NCBI RefSeq assembly: GCF_017308975.1 | Contig: NZ_JADWPD010000041.1 | Location: 34,254 to 98,253, forward strand | Reading direction: 5' to 3' | DNA length: 64,000 nucleotides | Origin: Amycolatopsis sp. MtRt-6 | GTDB taxonomy: Bacteria; Actinomycetota; Actinomycetes; Mycobacteriales; Pseudonocardiaceae | Shown here: positions 19,095 through 27,760 of the stretch, piece by piece | How the letters are laid out: every line of letters begins with the position of its first letter | Position numbering within the stretch: the first letter of the stretch is position 1 | Notes under the pieces: model-generated | What the model was told of the DNA's origin: nothing | The model's database searches: none | What the model saw: the letters and a program-made list of their open reading frames with translations, nothing else | Position numbers and translations under genes: made by a program

Positions 19095-19308
19095 GTCTCC
19101 AAGTTACCGGCGATCGAACACAGGGTCATCACTCGATACGGTGGGAACAAAAGGTAAAGCCGCTGTCCGCACCCCAGAACACCGAAAAGTCCGGCAGGGC
19201 AACCGAAGCGTGAGGAATCGGCGCTGGCGACCCACGACGCGACCCAACCCCGTGGAGCGCCGATTTCCCACGCCACGGCGAAGCCGTGCCTGAAACCCAG
19301 CCAGGACG

Positions 19309-20871
19309 TCAACCCACCGCGGCAGCAATCGACGGCGCGATCCGCAGCGCATTGGCCCCAATGGTCAAGGCCGGGTTGAGCGCGGCCGACGAGGGGAAGA
19401 ACGACGCGTCCGCCAGCCACAGGTTGCCGACGTCGTGACTGCGGCACAACGGATCCAGCACACTCTCCGCGGAATCAACCCCGGCAACAGCCGTACCGCA
19501 CATGTGCGAGTTCGTCTCGATCCCCATCTGCTGCGTGAAGATCAGCGGATAACCAGCCTTCCGGACGATCTTCGTGATCCGCCGCACCAGCTCGTGGTGA
19601 GCACTGACGTTGTTCGGCGTCCAGTCGATGATCGTGCGGTCACCCTCGACCCGGACGCGGTTGCCGCGAGACGGCAGGTCCTCACTCGTCAGGTAGATGT
19701 CGATACTGCGCGCGGACATGAACTTCAGCGCCCACATCGGCGCCCACGCCCGGGCCGGCTTGAGCATGGGCGCCTGGAGCTTGCCGAGCATCTGCAGGTT
19801 GCCCAGCGGATACGTAGAGCTCTCGTAGAAGTCGTTGATCCCCAGCGTCTTCTGCCACTTCGTCGGATTGGTCCGAAGTGGATTCACGCCGACGAAGAAC
19901 GTGCTGTTGTGGACCATGTAGTTCCGCCCGAGCAGGCCCGAAGAATTGCCCAGTCCTGCCGGATGCTGATCGTTCGCGGACCGAAGCAGCAGCGCCGCCG
20001 AGTTGACCGCGCCCGCCGCGACGACGAACTGGCGGGCGGTGATCCGGATCGTCCGGCCGCCGTGGCGGGCTTCCGCCGCGGTCGCCGTCCGGCCGTCGGG
20101 GGCGGTGACCAAGCGCGTCACGACCGCGTCGATCATCAGCTTGACCCCCGCCCGCAGCGCCGGGACCAGGATCCGGTTTTCCGCGTCCGACTTCATCCCG
20201 GTGTCGTCGGGGCAGCCGTCCGCCGTGCACACGGCCGCGCGGTCGGCCTGGGTGACCACGTTCAGCGCGTTCGGGGTGTGGAACGGGTGCAGCCCCTGCC
20301 GGCGGAGGGCGCCCGCGAACCGCTCGATGACCGGCTCGTGCGGCAGCGCGGGGTGCGGGTACGGCGTCGAGTGCGGCGGTTCCGTGGGGTCCTCGCCGGT
20401 CTGGCCGTGCACCTGCAGCAGCCGTTCCATCGTCCCGTAGTGCGGTTCGAGGTCGTCGTAACCGAACGGCCAGGCGCGCGAAAGGCCCTCGCGGTGCTGC
20501 ACCTCGGTGAAGTCGCTGCGCCGGAACCGGGGCAGCATGGCGCCGTAGAAGCGGGTGTTGCCACCCACCCAGTAGTAGACGCCGGGCGCGAACGGCTTGC
20601 CGGTCGCCCCGTCGTACCACTGGCCGGCGTTCTTGTACCGGCCCTTCAGGTACATGTGCTCCGGCTGCGAGTTCTCCGGTTCCCGCGGCAGGAAACCGCC
20701 CCGCTCGACGACCAGCACGCGGGCACCCGAGTCCCGCAGCGCCCACGCGAGCGTGGAACCACCCATCCCGGATCCGATGATCAGGACGTCGGTGTCGATC
20801 TCGTCCCGTTCTTCGCCGGGGGTCTCGAGGACGTCGGCGGTCAGTCCCTCGGGGAGGTTCAGGTCGGTCAT
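19309..20871 (-). CDS. GMC-family FAD-dependent oxidoreductase
   Basis: A 520-residue flavoenzyme. The dinucleotide-binding motif GSGMGG is at residues 33-38, GGNTRFYGAMLPR matches the second FAD loop, and NPALTIGANALRIA is the C-terminal GMC signature. It resembles the subgroup that includes gluconate/pyranose dehydrogenases and cholesterol-oxidase-like proteins rather than choline dehydrogenase. The start at 20871 is preferred: a TAGTCT -10 box lies seven bases upstream, implying leaderless transcription, and no ribosome binding site is seen. It is divergent from a second GMC gene and shares its regulatory region. Substrate unknown. Confidence 0.88.
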   Translation of the reverse strand: MTDLNLPEGLTADVLETPGEERDEIDTDVLIIGSGMGGSTLAWALRDSGARVLVVERGGFLPREPENSQPEHMYLKGRYKNAGQWYDGATGKPFAPGVYYWVGGNTRFYGAMLPRFRRSDFTEVQHREGLSRAWPFGYDDLEPHYGTMERLLQVHGQTGEDPTEPPHSTPYPHPALPHEPVIERFAGALRRQGLHPFHTPNALNVVTQADRAAVCTADGCPDDTGMKSDAENRILVPALRAGVKLMIDAVVTRLVTAPDGRTATAAEARHGGRTIRITARQFVVAAGAVNSAALLLRSANDQHPAGLGNSSGLLGRNYMVHNSTFFVGVNPLRTNPTKWQKTLGINDFYESSTYPLGNLQMLGKLQAPMLKPARAWAPMWALKFMSARSIDIYLTSEDLPSRGNRVRVEGDRTIIDWTPNNVSAHHELVRRITKIVRKAGYPLIFTQQMGIETNSHMCGTAVAGVDSAESVLDPLCRSHDVGNLWLADASFFPSSAALNPALTIGANALRIAPSIAAAVG

Positions 20872-20902
20872 GCTCGCGAGACTAAGGATCACCACACGAC
20901 CC

Positions 20903-20959
20903 GGCCATGCACAACGTGCGCAACACTCGCCGGTTCGGCTGCCCATTGTGTGCATGGCC
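20903..20959. promoter_or_regulatory. two inverted copies of a 20-bp operator between divergent GMC genes
   Basis: Site A (20903-20922, plus strand) reads GGCCATGCACAACGTGCGCA; site B (20940-20959, minus strand) reads GGCCATGCACACAATGGGCA. They match at 16 of 20 positions and face each other across 17 bases. The outer arms extend to 13 bp of perfect inverted symmetry (20901-20913 with 20949-20961). Site A sits upstream of the minus-strand -10 box (20879-20884) and site B upstream of a plus-strand -10 candidate TAGCGT (20979-20984). Probably one regulator-binding site per promoter; the regulator is not identified. Confidence 0.65.
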
Positions 20960-21012
20960 GGCTCACCTTCCGCCTGGCTAGCGTCGGGAGCCGACGCCTG
21001 ACGGGAGGCCCC

Positions 21013-22590
21013 ATGACACCAACCGAGAGCTACGACTACGTGGTGGTCGGCGCCGGATCCGCCGGTTGCGCCGTGGCCGCGCGGCTTTCCGAGGATCCGG
21101 ACGTGCGCGTGGCCCTGGTCGAGGCGGGCCCGGCGGCGGCCGGCCGCCTGTTCGAGATCCCCGCCCTGTTCTCCCAGCAGCTGAAGACGGTCTACGACTG
21201 GGACTTCGAGACCGAGCCGGAACCGCGGCTCGGCGGGCGCCGCGCGTACCTGCCGCGCGGCCGCGCCATCGGCGGCACCAGCTCGATGAACACCATGCTC
21301 TACGTGCGCGGGCACCACTACGACTACGACACGTGGGAGCGGCTGGGCAACAAGGGGTGGTGCTACGACGACGTCCTGCCCTTCTTCAAGAAGTCGGAGG
21401 ACAACCAGCGCGGGGCCGACGACTACCACGCCGTCGGCGGACCGCTGACGGTCAGCGACCCGGTCGCCGTGCACCCCCTGCTGGAGAACTGGGTCGAGGC
21501 CGCCGAGCGCGCGGGCCACCGGGCGAACCCCGACTTCAACGGCGCCGAGCAGGAAGGCGTCGGCTACTACCAGGTCACGCAGCGCCAGGGGCTGCGCTGC
21601 AGCAGCGCGGTCGCCTTCCTCGAGCCCGCCGCCGAGCGCGCCAACCTGACCGTCCTGCCGTCCACTTCGGCCCTGCGCCTGAAGTTCGACGGCGGCCGGG
21701 CCACCGGGGTCGAGGTGGACCACCTCGGGACCGTCCGGACGATCGGCGTCGAGCGCGAAGCCGTCCTCTCCCTGGGTGCGTACAACTCGCCGCACCTGCT
21801 CCTGCAGTCGGGTGTCGGCCCGGCCGGCGAGCTGTCCGCGGCCGGCGTGCGCCCGCACCACGACCTGCCCGACGTCGGCCGCAACCTGCAGGACCACACG
21901 GGCTGCTTCATCAGCTTCGTCAGCAGCACGCCCCCGCTGCTCGGCCCCGACACGAGCGCGGAGGAGGACCGGCTCCGGGCCACGGGCACCGGCCCGATGG
22001 CGTGGACCGAGGTCGGCGGCTTCCTGTACTCCGGCGACGACCAGCCGGCGCCGGACATCCAGCTGCACGCCGCGCTCGGCATCGTGCGGGACCAGGGACT
22101 CGCCGCGCCGCTCGAGCCCGGCATGTCGTTCGGCCCGTACGTCGCCCGCCCGGAAAGCCGCGGTTCCGTGCGGCTGCGCCACTCGCACCCGTACGCGAAG
22201 CCGCGCATCTTCCACAACTACCTCGCCGACCGGGGCGACCGCGAGCGGCTGCGGGAAGGCGTCCGGATCTGCCTGCGGATCGCCCGGCAGCCCGGCTTCA
22301 CCGACCTCCTCGACGGCGGGCTCGCCGAGGCGGCCCGGGCGGGCCTGGCCCCGGTGAGCGATCTCGACCACGACATCGACGACTACATCCGCACGCAGTC
22401 GTTCTCGTTCTACCACCCGTCCGGCACGTGCATGCTGGGCAAGGTGGTGGACGCCGAGCTGCGCGTGCACGGCCTCGACAACGTGCGCGTCGCGGACACG
22501 TCGATCATGCCCACGCTCGTCACCGGCAACACCAACGCGCCGGCGATCATGATCGGGGAACGCGCCGCCGCCTTCATCAAGGCGTCCTGA
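21013..22590 (+). CDS. GMC-family oxidoreductase, choline/alcohol dehydrogenase-like
   Basis: A 525-residue flavoenzyme of the BetA/AlkJ-like GMC subgroup. FAD motif GAGSAG is at residues 13-18, PRGRAIGGTSSMNTMLYVRG is the GMC signature 1 region, and catalytic His and Asn are expected in FYHPSGTCMLG and TGNTNAPAIMIGER. It oxidises an alcohol to an aldehyde or ketone; specificity cannot be read from sequence. ATG 21013 follows GGGAGG. Its 3' end overlaps the convergent hydrolase gene by 14 bases. Confidence 0.9.
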   Translation: MTPTESYDYVVVGAGSAGCAVAARLSEDPDVRVALVEAGPAAAGRLFEIPALFSQQLKTVYDWDFETEPEPRLGGRRAYLPRGRAIGGTSSMNTMLYVRGHHYDYDTWERLGNKGWCYDDVLPFFKKSEDNQRGADDYHAVGGPLTVSDPVAVHPLLENWVEAAERAGHRANPDFNGAEQEGVGYYQVTQRQGLRCSSAVAFLEPAAERANLTVLPSTSALRLKFDGGRATGVEVDHLGTVRTIGVEREAVLSLGAYNSPHLLLQSGVGPAGELSAAGVRPHHDLPDVGRNLQDHTGCFISFVSSTPPLLGPDTSAEEDRLRATGTGPMAWTEVGGFLYSGDDQPAPDIQLHAALGIVRDQGLAAPLEPGMSFGPYVARPESRGSVRLRHSHPYAKPRIFHNYLADRGDRERLREGVRICLRIARQPGFTDLLDGGLAEAARAGLAPVSDLDHDIDDYIRTQSFSFYHPSGTCMLGKVVDAELRVHGLDNVRVADTSIMPTLVTGNTNAPAIMIGERAAAFIKAS

Positions 22591-23467
22591 CCCGCGTCTT
22601 CAGGAACGGCAGGACGACGCCGGCCATTTCGTCGGGCACTTCCTCGGCGAGGTCGTGCCCGGCGTCGAAGACGTGGCCGGCGACGTCGTGGGCCATCATT
22701 CGCAGCTGGGACTCGGCGCGGTCGCCGACGAACTGCGCCCCGCCGAGGGCCAGCACCGGGATGTCGAGCTTGCGCCGCGCGGCCTGCCGGTTCTGCTCGG
22801 CGTCGACGAGCATCGCGCGGTAGATCGACAGCATCGCCCGGATGCCGCCGGGCATGGAGTAGCAGCGCACGTACTCCTCGATCGCGTCGGGTGTCGCGCT
22901 GTCGGGACGACCGCGCTCGGACTTGATCATGTAGGTGATCAGCTCGCGTTCGTGGCCCGCGATCAGCATCTCGGGGACGTCCGGCTGGAAGTAGAAACCC
23001 AGGTGCCACAGGTGCATCCCGCCATTGACGTTCTCGGCGGTGAGCGCGGTGTGGTCCTCGAAGCCGAACCCGGGGAACAACGCCTCGGCGAACACCAGCG
23101 CGGTGACGTCGTCGCGGTGGCGGGCGGCGAGCTGGTAGCCGATCACCGCGCCCCAGTCCTCGCCGATCACGGCGTACCGCTCGTGTCCGAGGTGGACCAT
23201 CAGCTCGGCGACGTCGTCGGCCATGGTGGCGCTGTCGTACCCGCCGGCGGGCCGCGCGGAGTCGCCGAGGCCGCGCATATCGGGCACGACGACGGTGTGC
23301 TCCGGTGTCAGCTTCGGCACGAGGTACCGCCAGTGGTAGCCGGTCTTGGGCACGCCGTGCAGCAGCACCACCGCGGGGCCGGCGCCGGCCGTCCGGTAGT
23401 GCAGGCTCGTGCCGTTGACCGCGGCGCGCCCCGTGCGCAACGGCGTGCCGTCGTGGTCGACCATCAT
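22577..23467 (-). CDS. alpha/beta hydrolase, epoxide hydrolase-like
   Basis: A 296-residue alpha/beta-hydrolase. Oxyanion motif HGVPKTGYHWR (about residue 38) and nucleophile Asp104 in IGEDWGA fit epoxide hydrolases and haloalkane dehalogenases; the C-terminal catalytic His is in DAGHDLAEEVP. The HGxP form and the DWGA elbow favour epoxide hydrolase. The ATG at 23467 is chosen from two adjacent ATGs because AGAGGG lies six bases before it. It is 49 bases downstream of a TetR gene on the same strand and is its likely target. Confidence 0.87.
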   Translation of the reverse strand: MMVDHDGTPLRTGRAAVNGTSLHYRTAGAGPAVVLLHGVPKTGYHWRYLVPKLTPEHTVVVPDMRGLGDSARPAGGYDSATMADDVAELMVHLGHERYAVIGEDWGAVIGYQLAARHRDDVTALVFAEALFPGFGFEDHTALTAENVNGGMHLWHLGFYFQPDVPEMLIAGHERELITYMIKSERGRPDSATPDAIEEYVRCYSMPGGIRAMLSIYRAMLVDAEQNRQAARRKLDIPVLALGGAQFVGDRAESQLRMMAHDVAGHVFDAGHDLAEEVPDEMAGVVLPFLKTRVRTP

Positions 23468-23516
23468 GTGTTTCCCTCTTTCTGGAGCGTACGTTACAGT
23501 TTGAGCGCGCGAAAAA

Positions 23517-24095
23517 TCAGCCGAGCGTCGCCAGGGCGACCTCCACGAGGGGTTCGAGCGCCCGGGCGTCCGGGGTGAGCTTCGCGGAGACCAGCAGGCC
23601 GTTGAGGAAGGTGACCAGGAAGGCGGCCAGCGTGCGCGGATCCTGCTCCGCCGCGACCTCACCGCGTTCGGCAGCCGTCCGCAGGACCTCGGCGAGCGCG
23701 TCCTGACTGGCGTCCTGCATGTCCCGCACGATGCACCCGGTCGCCGCGTCGCCGGGCAGCCGTTCGCAGACGGCGTTGACGGCCAGGCAGCCCCGGCCGC
23801 CCTCCGCCACGGCGATCCGGAGGCGTTCGACCAGCAGGGTCCGGACCGCGGACCGGACGTCACCGCCCCGCTTCAGGCTTTCCAGGGCGGCCGCCGCGAG
23901 GGTGGCGCGGTAGTGCTCGAGGGCGGCCCGGTAGAGCCCGTCCTTGTCCCCGAACGCGGCGTACAGGGACCCCTGGCCGATGCCCAGGTGCCGGGTCAGG
24001 TCGCGGACCGAGGTCGCCTCGTAGCCCCGAGACCAGAACAACTCCATCGCGCGGCTCACCGCCGCCTCGGTGTCGAACTCGCGGGTCCTGACCAT
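23517..24095 (-). CDS. TetR/AcrR-family transcriptional regulator
   Basis: A 192-residue repressor with N-terminal HTH SVRDLTRHLGIGQGSLYAAF and the downstream GDKDGLY signature of the family; the C-terminal domain is ligand-binding. The ATG at 24095 rather than GTG 24104 is chosen because TACGGT (24103-24108, minus strand) lies seven bases upstream, consistent with a leaderless start. It probably controls the epoxide-hydrolase-like gene that follows; the intergenic 49 bases contain a CGTACG palindrome core that might be part of its operator. Confidence 0.88.
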   Translation of the reverse strand: MVRTREFDTEAAVSRAMELFWSRGYEATSVRDLTRHLGIGQGSLYAAFGDKDGLYRAALEHYRATLAAAALESLKRGGDVRSAVRTLLVERLRIAVAEGGRGCLAVNAVCERLPGDAATGCIVRDMQDASQDALAEVLRTAAERGEVAAEQDPRTLAAFLVTFLNGLLVSAKLTPDARALEPLVEVALATLG

Positions 24096-24144
24096 GCGGC
24101 CCACCGTAGCCTATCTGGATCGCTCGCTCAAGAAAGCCCGGCCG

Positions 24145-24354
24145 TCAGTGCAGGTCCACCAGCCCGCGGCGGACGGCCTCGGACACCGCACCCGCGCGGT
24201 TGTCCGCGCCCAGCTTCCGGTACAGGCGCACCAGGTGCGTCTTCACGGTCGCCTCGGTCAGCACGAGCGCGTCGGCGATCGCGCGGTTGCGCAGGCCCCG
24301 GGCGACGAGCCGGACCACCTCGACCTCGCGGCCGGTGAGCACCGGCGCGGCCTC
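24145..24354 (-). pseudogene. LuxR-type HTH fragment of a response regulator
   Basis: Only a C-terminal HTH domain of about 68 residues remains: LTGREVEVVRLVARG, then IADALVLTEATVKTHLVRLY, ending in a normal stop at 24145. There is no receiver domain; at about 24354 the homology stops and the DNA continues as a fragment of a different gene in the opposite direction. The open frame that runs on to 24504 is the antisense of that fragment. Confidence 0.65.
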
Positions 24355-24516
24355 AAGCCGTTCTGGCAGTACGACAACGCCAACCTCGACGGCTTCCCGC
24401 GCTTCATGACCGACCGCGCCGAGGTCGAACGCTGGAAGCAGACCTTCTCGCTGTACTTCGGCGAGGTCCAGGGCGCGCCGAGCCCCGGCTCGCTCGGCCT
24501 GCACCCCGGCCGCTGA
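24352..24516 (+). pseudogene. C-terminal gene remnant, family not recognised
   Basis: An in-frame stretch of 54 codons (beginning LKPFWQYDNANLDGFPRF, rich in aromatic residues and ending with a stop at 24514) that looks like a genuine protein C terminus but has no start or N-terminal part. It abuts the LuxR fragment head to head at about 24352, marking a deletion or recombination junction. I do not recognise the family. Confidence 0.45.
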
Positions 24517-24540
24517 GCGGGGGTGGGCCGCCGCGGTTCC

Positions 24541-25257
24541 TCACCCGCGGCGGCCCGCCGCCGTCAGGACGTGTTCGGCGACCACGAGGTCGTGCGGGTA
24601 GGTCACCTTCAGGTTCTCCTGCTCACCGCGGACCCACCGCACCGGCACCGAGGAGAACCGCTCCATCACCGACGAGGTGTCCGTGCCCTCGAACCCCTCC
24701 CGCGCGGCCGCCTCGTAGGCCGCCAGCAGCGGTGCGGCCCGGAACGCCTGCGGGGTCTGGGCGAGGACCATCGACGCCGGTGGGAGCGCCACCAGCGTCT
24801 CCCCGTCGTCCGTGACCGCGGCGATGTGCTCGGCAGGCAGCCCCGGGATCGCCCCGCCGTGCTCGCGGGCTTCGTGCAGCACGCCTTCGATCAACGCCGG
24901 GCTGATCAACGGACGGGCGCCGTCGTGGATCAGCACGGTGTCCACCGTGCCGCGGCCGATGCGCTCGGCGAGGTGCCGCAGGGCCTTCAGCTCGGACTCC
25001 TGCCGGGTCCGGCCGCCGTGGACGACCTCGACCGCGGCACCGTCGACCTCACCGTCCAGCACCCCCCGGACGAGGTCGTCGTCCTGCGGCCGGACGACCA
25101 GCACCAGCGGCCCGACGCCCGGCACCCTGGCGAACGCGGCGAGGGACCACGACACGACCCGGCGCCCGGCGAGCGGGAGGTAGACCTTGTTGATCCCGGC
25201 CCCGACCCGGGTGCCCGCACCGCTCGCCAACACGACGGCTGCCGCCTGCCTCACCAT
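24541..25257 (-). CDS. IspD-family cytidylyltransferase
   Basis: A 238-residue nucleotidyltransferase of the 2-C-methyl-D-erythritol 4-phosphate cytidylyltransferase family. Nucleotide-binding motif VLASGAGTRVGAGINKVYLPL, substrate motif HDGARPLISP and VLAQTPQAFR are present, as is NLKVTYPHDL near the C terminus. The normal ispD gene is usually next to ispF, which is absent here, so this may be a second copy or a sugar-alcohol phosphate cytidylyltransferase. The promoter is TATGAT six bases before the ATG (25264-25269, minus strand), a leaderless arrangement. Confidence 0.82.
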   Translation of the reverse strand: MVRQAAAVVLASGAGTRVGAGINKVYLPLAGRRVVSWSLAAFARVPGVGPLVLVVRPQDDDLVRGVLDGEVDGAAVEVVHGGRTRQESELKALRHLAERIGRGTVDTVLIHDGARPLISPALIEGVLHEAREHGGAIPGLPAEHIAAVTDDGETLVALPPASMVLAQTPQAFRAAPLLAAYEAAAREGFEGTDTSSVMERFSSVPVRWVRGEQENLKVTYPHDLVVAEHVLTAAGRRG

Positions 25258-25287
25258 GGCCGCATCATAAGGCCGCGGCCGGATCGG

Positions 25288-26118
25288 CTACGGCGTGAGG
25301 CCGAGGCGCCGGGCCCGGGCCACCGCGTCCAGCCGGCCCTCGGCGCCGAGCTTCGCCAGGATGTTCTTGACGTGGTCCTTGACCGTGTACAGGCCGATGC
25401 CCAGCCGCTCGGCGATGCCCTGGTTCGACAGCCCCGTCGACAGCAGCGCCAGCACGTCCGCTTCCCGGCCGGTCAGGTGCGGCGCCGCCGCGCCCGGGAG
25501 GGGGTCGACCAGCAGGCCGGCCGTGTCCAGCAGCCGCGAGCGCAGCCGGGGGTCACCGACCTCGTCGGCGAGCGCGCGCAGGTCCGCGTACGCCTCGGCC
25601 ACCCGGGACCGCCGGACGCTGTCCTCGGCGGCGTGCCGGTCGCGCAGCCGCCGCAGCACGTCGGTGACCGCGAGATCCTGTTCCAGGGCACGGGCTTCGA
25701 GCGAAACCGCGTCGAGCAGGCGGCCCATCTCCCGCTGGCTGGTGCGCAGGGCGACGTAGAGCACGGCGACGCACCGCCGTGCCACGACGACCGGGGCCGC
25801 CGCCATCGCGCGCAACGACTCGGCCCGGATGACCTGGTCGTAGCGGTGCGTGATCGCCGGCGAGCCGACGTAGTCCGGCAGGGACAACGCACGCTGCTGG
25901 GCGGCGACCCGGCCACCGACACCGTGCCCGGTCCCGAGCAGCACACCCCGGAGCGGGCCGACGACCGGGCCGTCGAACGCGTTGAGCAGCACGCCCGACT
26001 CGGTGACCCGCCCGGCGAAGGCCAGGCTCACCCCGGTGCCGGCCCGCAGCCGCGCCAGGGCGGCCGCCACCGCCGGTTCCACCCCCCTCTTCGGAGGGTG
26101 GCTCGTCTCCGCGCTCAC
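25288..26118 (-). CDS. GAF-domain LuxR-family transcriptional regulator
   Basis: A 276-residue one-component regulator. The N-terminal 150 residues look like a GAF domain (LLNAFDGPVVGPLRGVLLGT and APVVVARRCVAVLYVALR); a short helical linker follows, and the C terminus is a LuxR HTH (LTGREADVLALLSTG, GIAERLGIGLYTVKDHVKN). GTG codons at 26124 and 26118 are both possible; 26118 is taken because it leaves an 80-base divergent promoter region before the acyl-CoA synthetase gene. It probably regulates that neighbour; the ligand is unknown. Confidence 0.85.
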   Translation of the reverse strand: MSAETSHPPKRGVEPAVAAALARLRAGTGVSLAFAGRVTESGVLLNAFDGPVVGPLRGVLLGTGHGVGGRVAAQQRALSLPDYVGSPAITHRYDQVIRAESLRAMAAAPVVVARRCVAVLYVALRTSQREMGRLLDAVSLEARALEQDLAVTDVLRRLRDRHAAEDSVRRSRVAEAYADLRALADEVGDPRLRSRLLDTAGLLVDPLPGAAAPHLTGREADVLALLSTGLSNQGIAERLGIGLYTVKDHVKNILAKLGAEGRLDAVARARRLGLTP

Positions 26119-26198
26119 CGCCACAGTGTGACCCGGGCCGTGACGCGGTGACAATCGCCCGGCCGTCCCGCATGGACCGAACGAACCCGGAGGTCGTC

Positions 26199-27740
26199 GT
26201 GTCGCCTCACCCTTCCGACGTGGTCGAAGCCTGGCTGGCCGCCTACGGCGCGGCGGAGGCGGACGTGGCCCACCTGCTGTGCGACCGCCACGACGCCGAA
26301 GCCGTCGCCTTCACCTTCGTCGGCCCGGACCTTTCCGCCCGCGACCTGACCTACGGCGAGCTGGCCGAGCGCTCCCGGCAGCTCGCCGCCGTCCTCGCCG
26401 CGCGCGGCGTCCGGCGGGGCGACCGGGTCCCGGTCCTCATGGGCAAGCGGCCCGAACTGGTGACGACGCTCCTGGCGATCTGGCGGCTCGGCGCGGTGCA
26501 CGTCCCGTTGTTCACCGCGTTCGCCACCGGCGCCGTCCGGATGCGCGTCGAAGCCTCCCGGGCGAAGCTGGTCGTCACCGAGCCGTCCCAGCGGGCCAAG
26601 CTCGATCCCATCGAGGGCATCGACGTCCTCGAAACGGGTCCCGGGTTCGACCGGCTGGCCGACGCCGCGGAACCGCTCGAGAGGTCGGTCGCGGCCGGCG
26701 GCCACGGGACGATGCTGCAGCTGTTCACCAGCGGGACGACCGGCAAGCCCAAGGGGGTTCCGGTGCCGGTCCGCGCGCTGGCGTCCTTCCACTGCTACCT
26801 GCGCTACGGCCTCGACGTCACCGCGGACGACGTCTTCTGGAACGCCGCCGACCCCGGCTGGGCGTACGGCCTCTACTACGGCATCCTCGCCCCGCTGGCC
26901 GCCGGTCGCCGGAACATCCTGCTCGACGCCGGGTTCACGCCCGAGTCCACGGTGGCCGTCATCGCGAAGTTCGGCGTCACCAACTTCGCCGGCGCCCCCA
27001 CCGTGTACCGGGCGCTGAGCAAGAGCGGCCTGGTGCGCGACGTGCGGCTGCGGCGGGCCTCGTCGGCCGGCGAACCGCTGACGCCGGACATCGCCGGCTG
27101 GGCCCGCGACGCGCTCGGCGTCGAGGTCCGCGACCACTACGGCCAGACCGAGCTCGGCATGGTGATCAACAACCACTGGCACGCGGACGTGGCCCGGCCG
27201 GTCAAGCCCGGCTCGATGGGGCAGCCGATGCCCGGCTACACCGCCGGGACCGTCGACGGCCAGATCGCCGTCGACGTCGAGAACAGCCCCCTGCTGTGGT
27301 TCACCGGCTACCACGACGAGCCGCAGAAGACCGCGGAGCGGTTCACCGGCGACGGGCGCTGGTACCTCACCGCCGACACCGGCCGCGTCGACGACGAGGG
27401 GTACTACTTCTTCACCGCCCGCAACGACGACGTCATCCTGGCCGCCGGCTACCGGATCGGACCGTTCGACGTCGAAAGCGTGCTGATCACCCACCCCGCG
27501 GTCGCGGACGTCGCCGTCGTCGGCCGTCCGGACCCCGAAGGCGTCCGCGGCGAGGTGGTCGAAGCCTTCGTCGTCCTCACCGAAGAGGCCGAAGCGAACG
27601 ACGGCCTCGCCGCGGAACTCCAGCGGCTCGTGCGCGACGAGTACTCGAAGCACGCCTACCCGCGCTCGGTGCACTTCATCGACGCGCTGCCGAAGACGCC
27701 GAGCGGGAAGGTCCAGCGGTACCTGCTGCGGCAACGGTGA
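26199..27740 (+). CDS. AMP-dependent acyl-CoA synthetase
   Basis: A 513-residue adenylate-forming enzyme that activates a carboxylic acid with ATP and CoA. The P-loop-like motif LFTSGTTGKPKGVP, DHYGQTELGM (A5), LTADTGRVDDEGYYFF (A7-A8) and the catalytic lysine motif KTPSGKVQRYLLR are intact. It resembles acetyl/medium-chain acyl-CoA synthetases rather than NRPS adenylation domains. GTG 26199 is preferred over ATG 26172 because CGGAGG lies five bases before it. Divergent from the GAF-LuxR regulator and convergent with an SDR gene. Confidence 0.9.
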   Translation: MSPHPSDVVEAWLAAYGAAEADVAHLLCDRHDAEAVAFTFVGPDLSARDLTYGELAERSRQLAAVLAARGVRRGDRVPVLMGKRPELVTTLLAIWRLGAVHVPLFTAFATGAVRMRVEASRAKLVVTEPSQRAKLDPIEGIDVLETGPGFDRLADAAEPLERSVAAGGHGTMLQLFTSGTTGKPKGVPVPVRALASFHCYLRYGLDVTADDVFWNAADPGWAYGLYYGILAPLAAGRRNILLDAGFTPESTVAVIAKFGVTNFAGAPTVYRALSKSGLVRDVRLRRASSAGEPLTPDIAGWARDALGVEVRDHYGQTELGMVINNHWHADVARPVKPGSMGQPMPGYTAGTVDGQIAVDVENSPLLWFTGYHDEPQKTAERFTGDGRWYLTADTGRVDDEGYYFFTARNDDVILAAGYRIGPFDVESVLITHPAVADVAVVGRPDPEGVRGEVVEAFVVLTEEAEANDGLAAELQRLVRDEYSKHAYPRSVHFIDALPKTPSGKVQRYLLRQR

Positions 27741-27760
27741 CCCACCGGGTCCGGCCGTCG

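Noticed and set aside
19309..22470. 1053-codon minus-strand frame
   Set aside because: Only its C-terminal half is the GMC oxidoreductase; the N-terminal half is the antisense of the choline-dehydrogenase-like gene and has no family signal.
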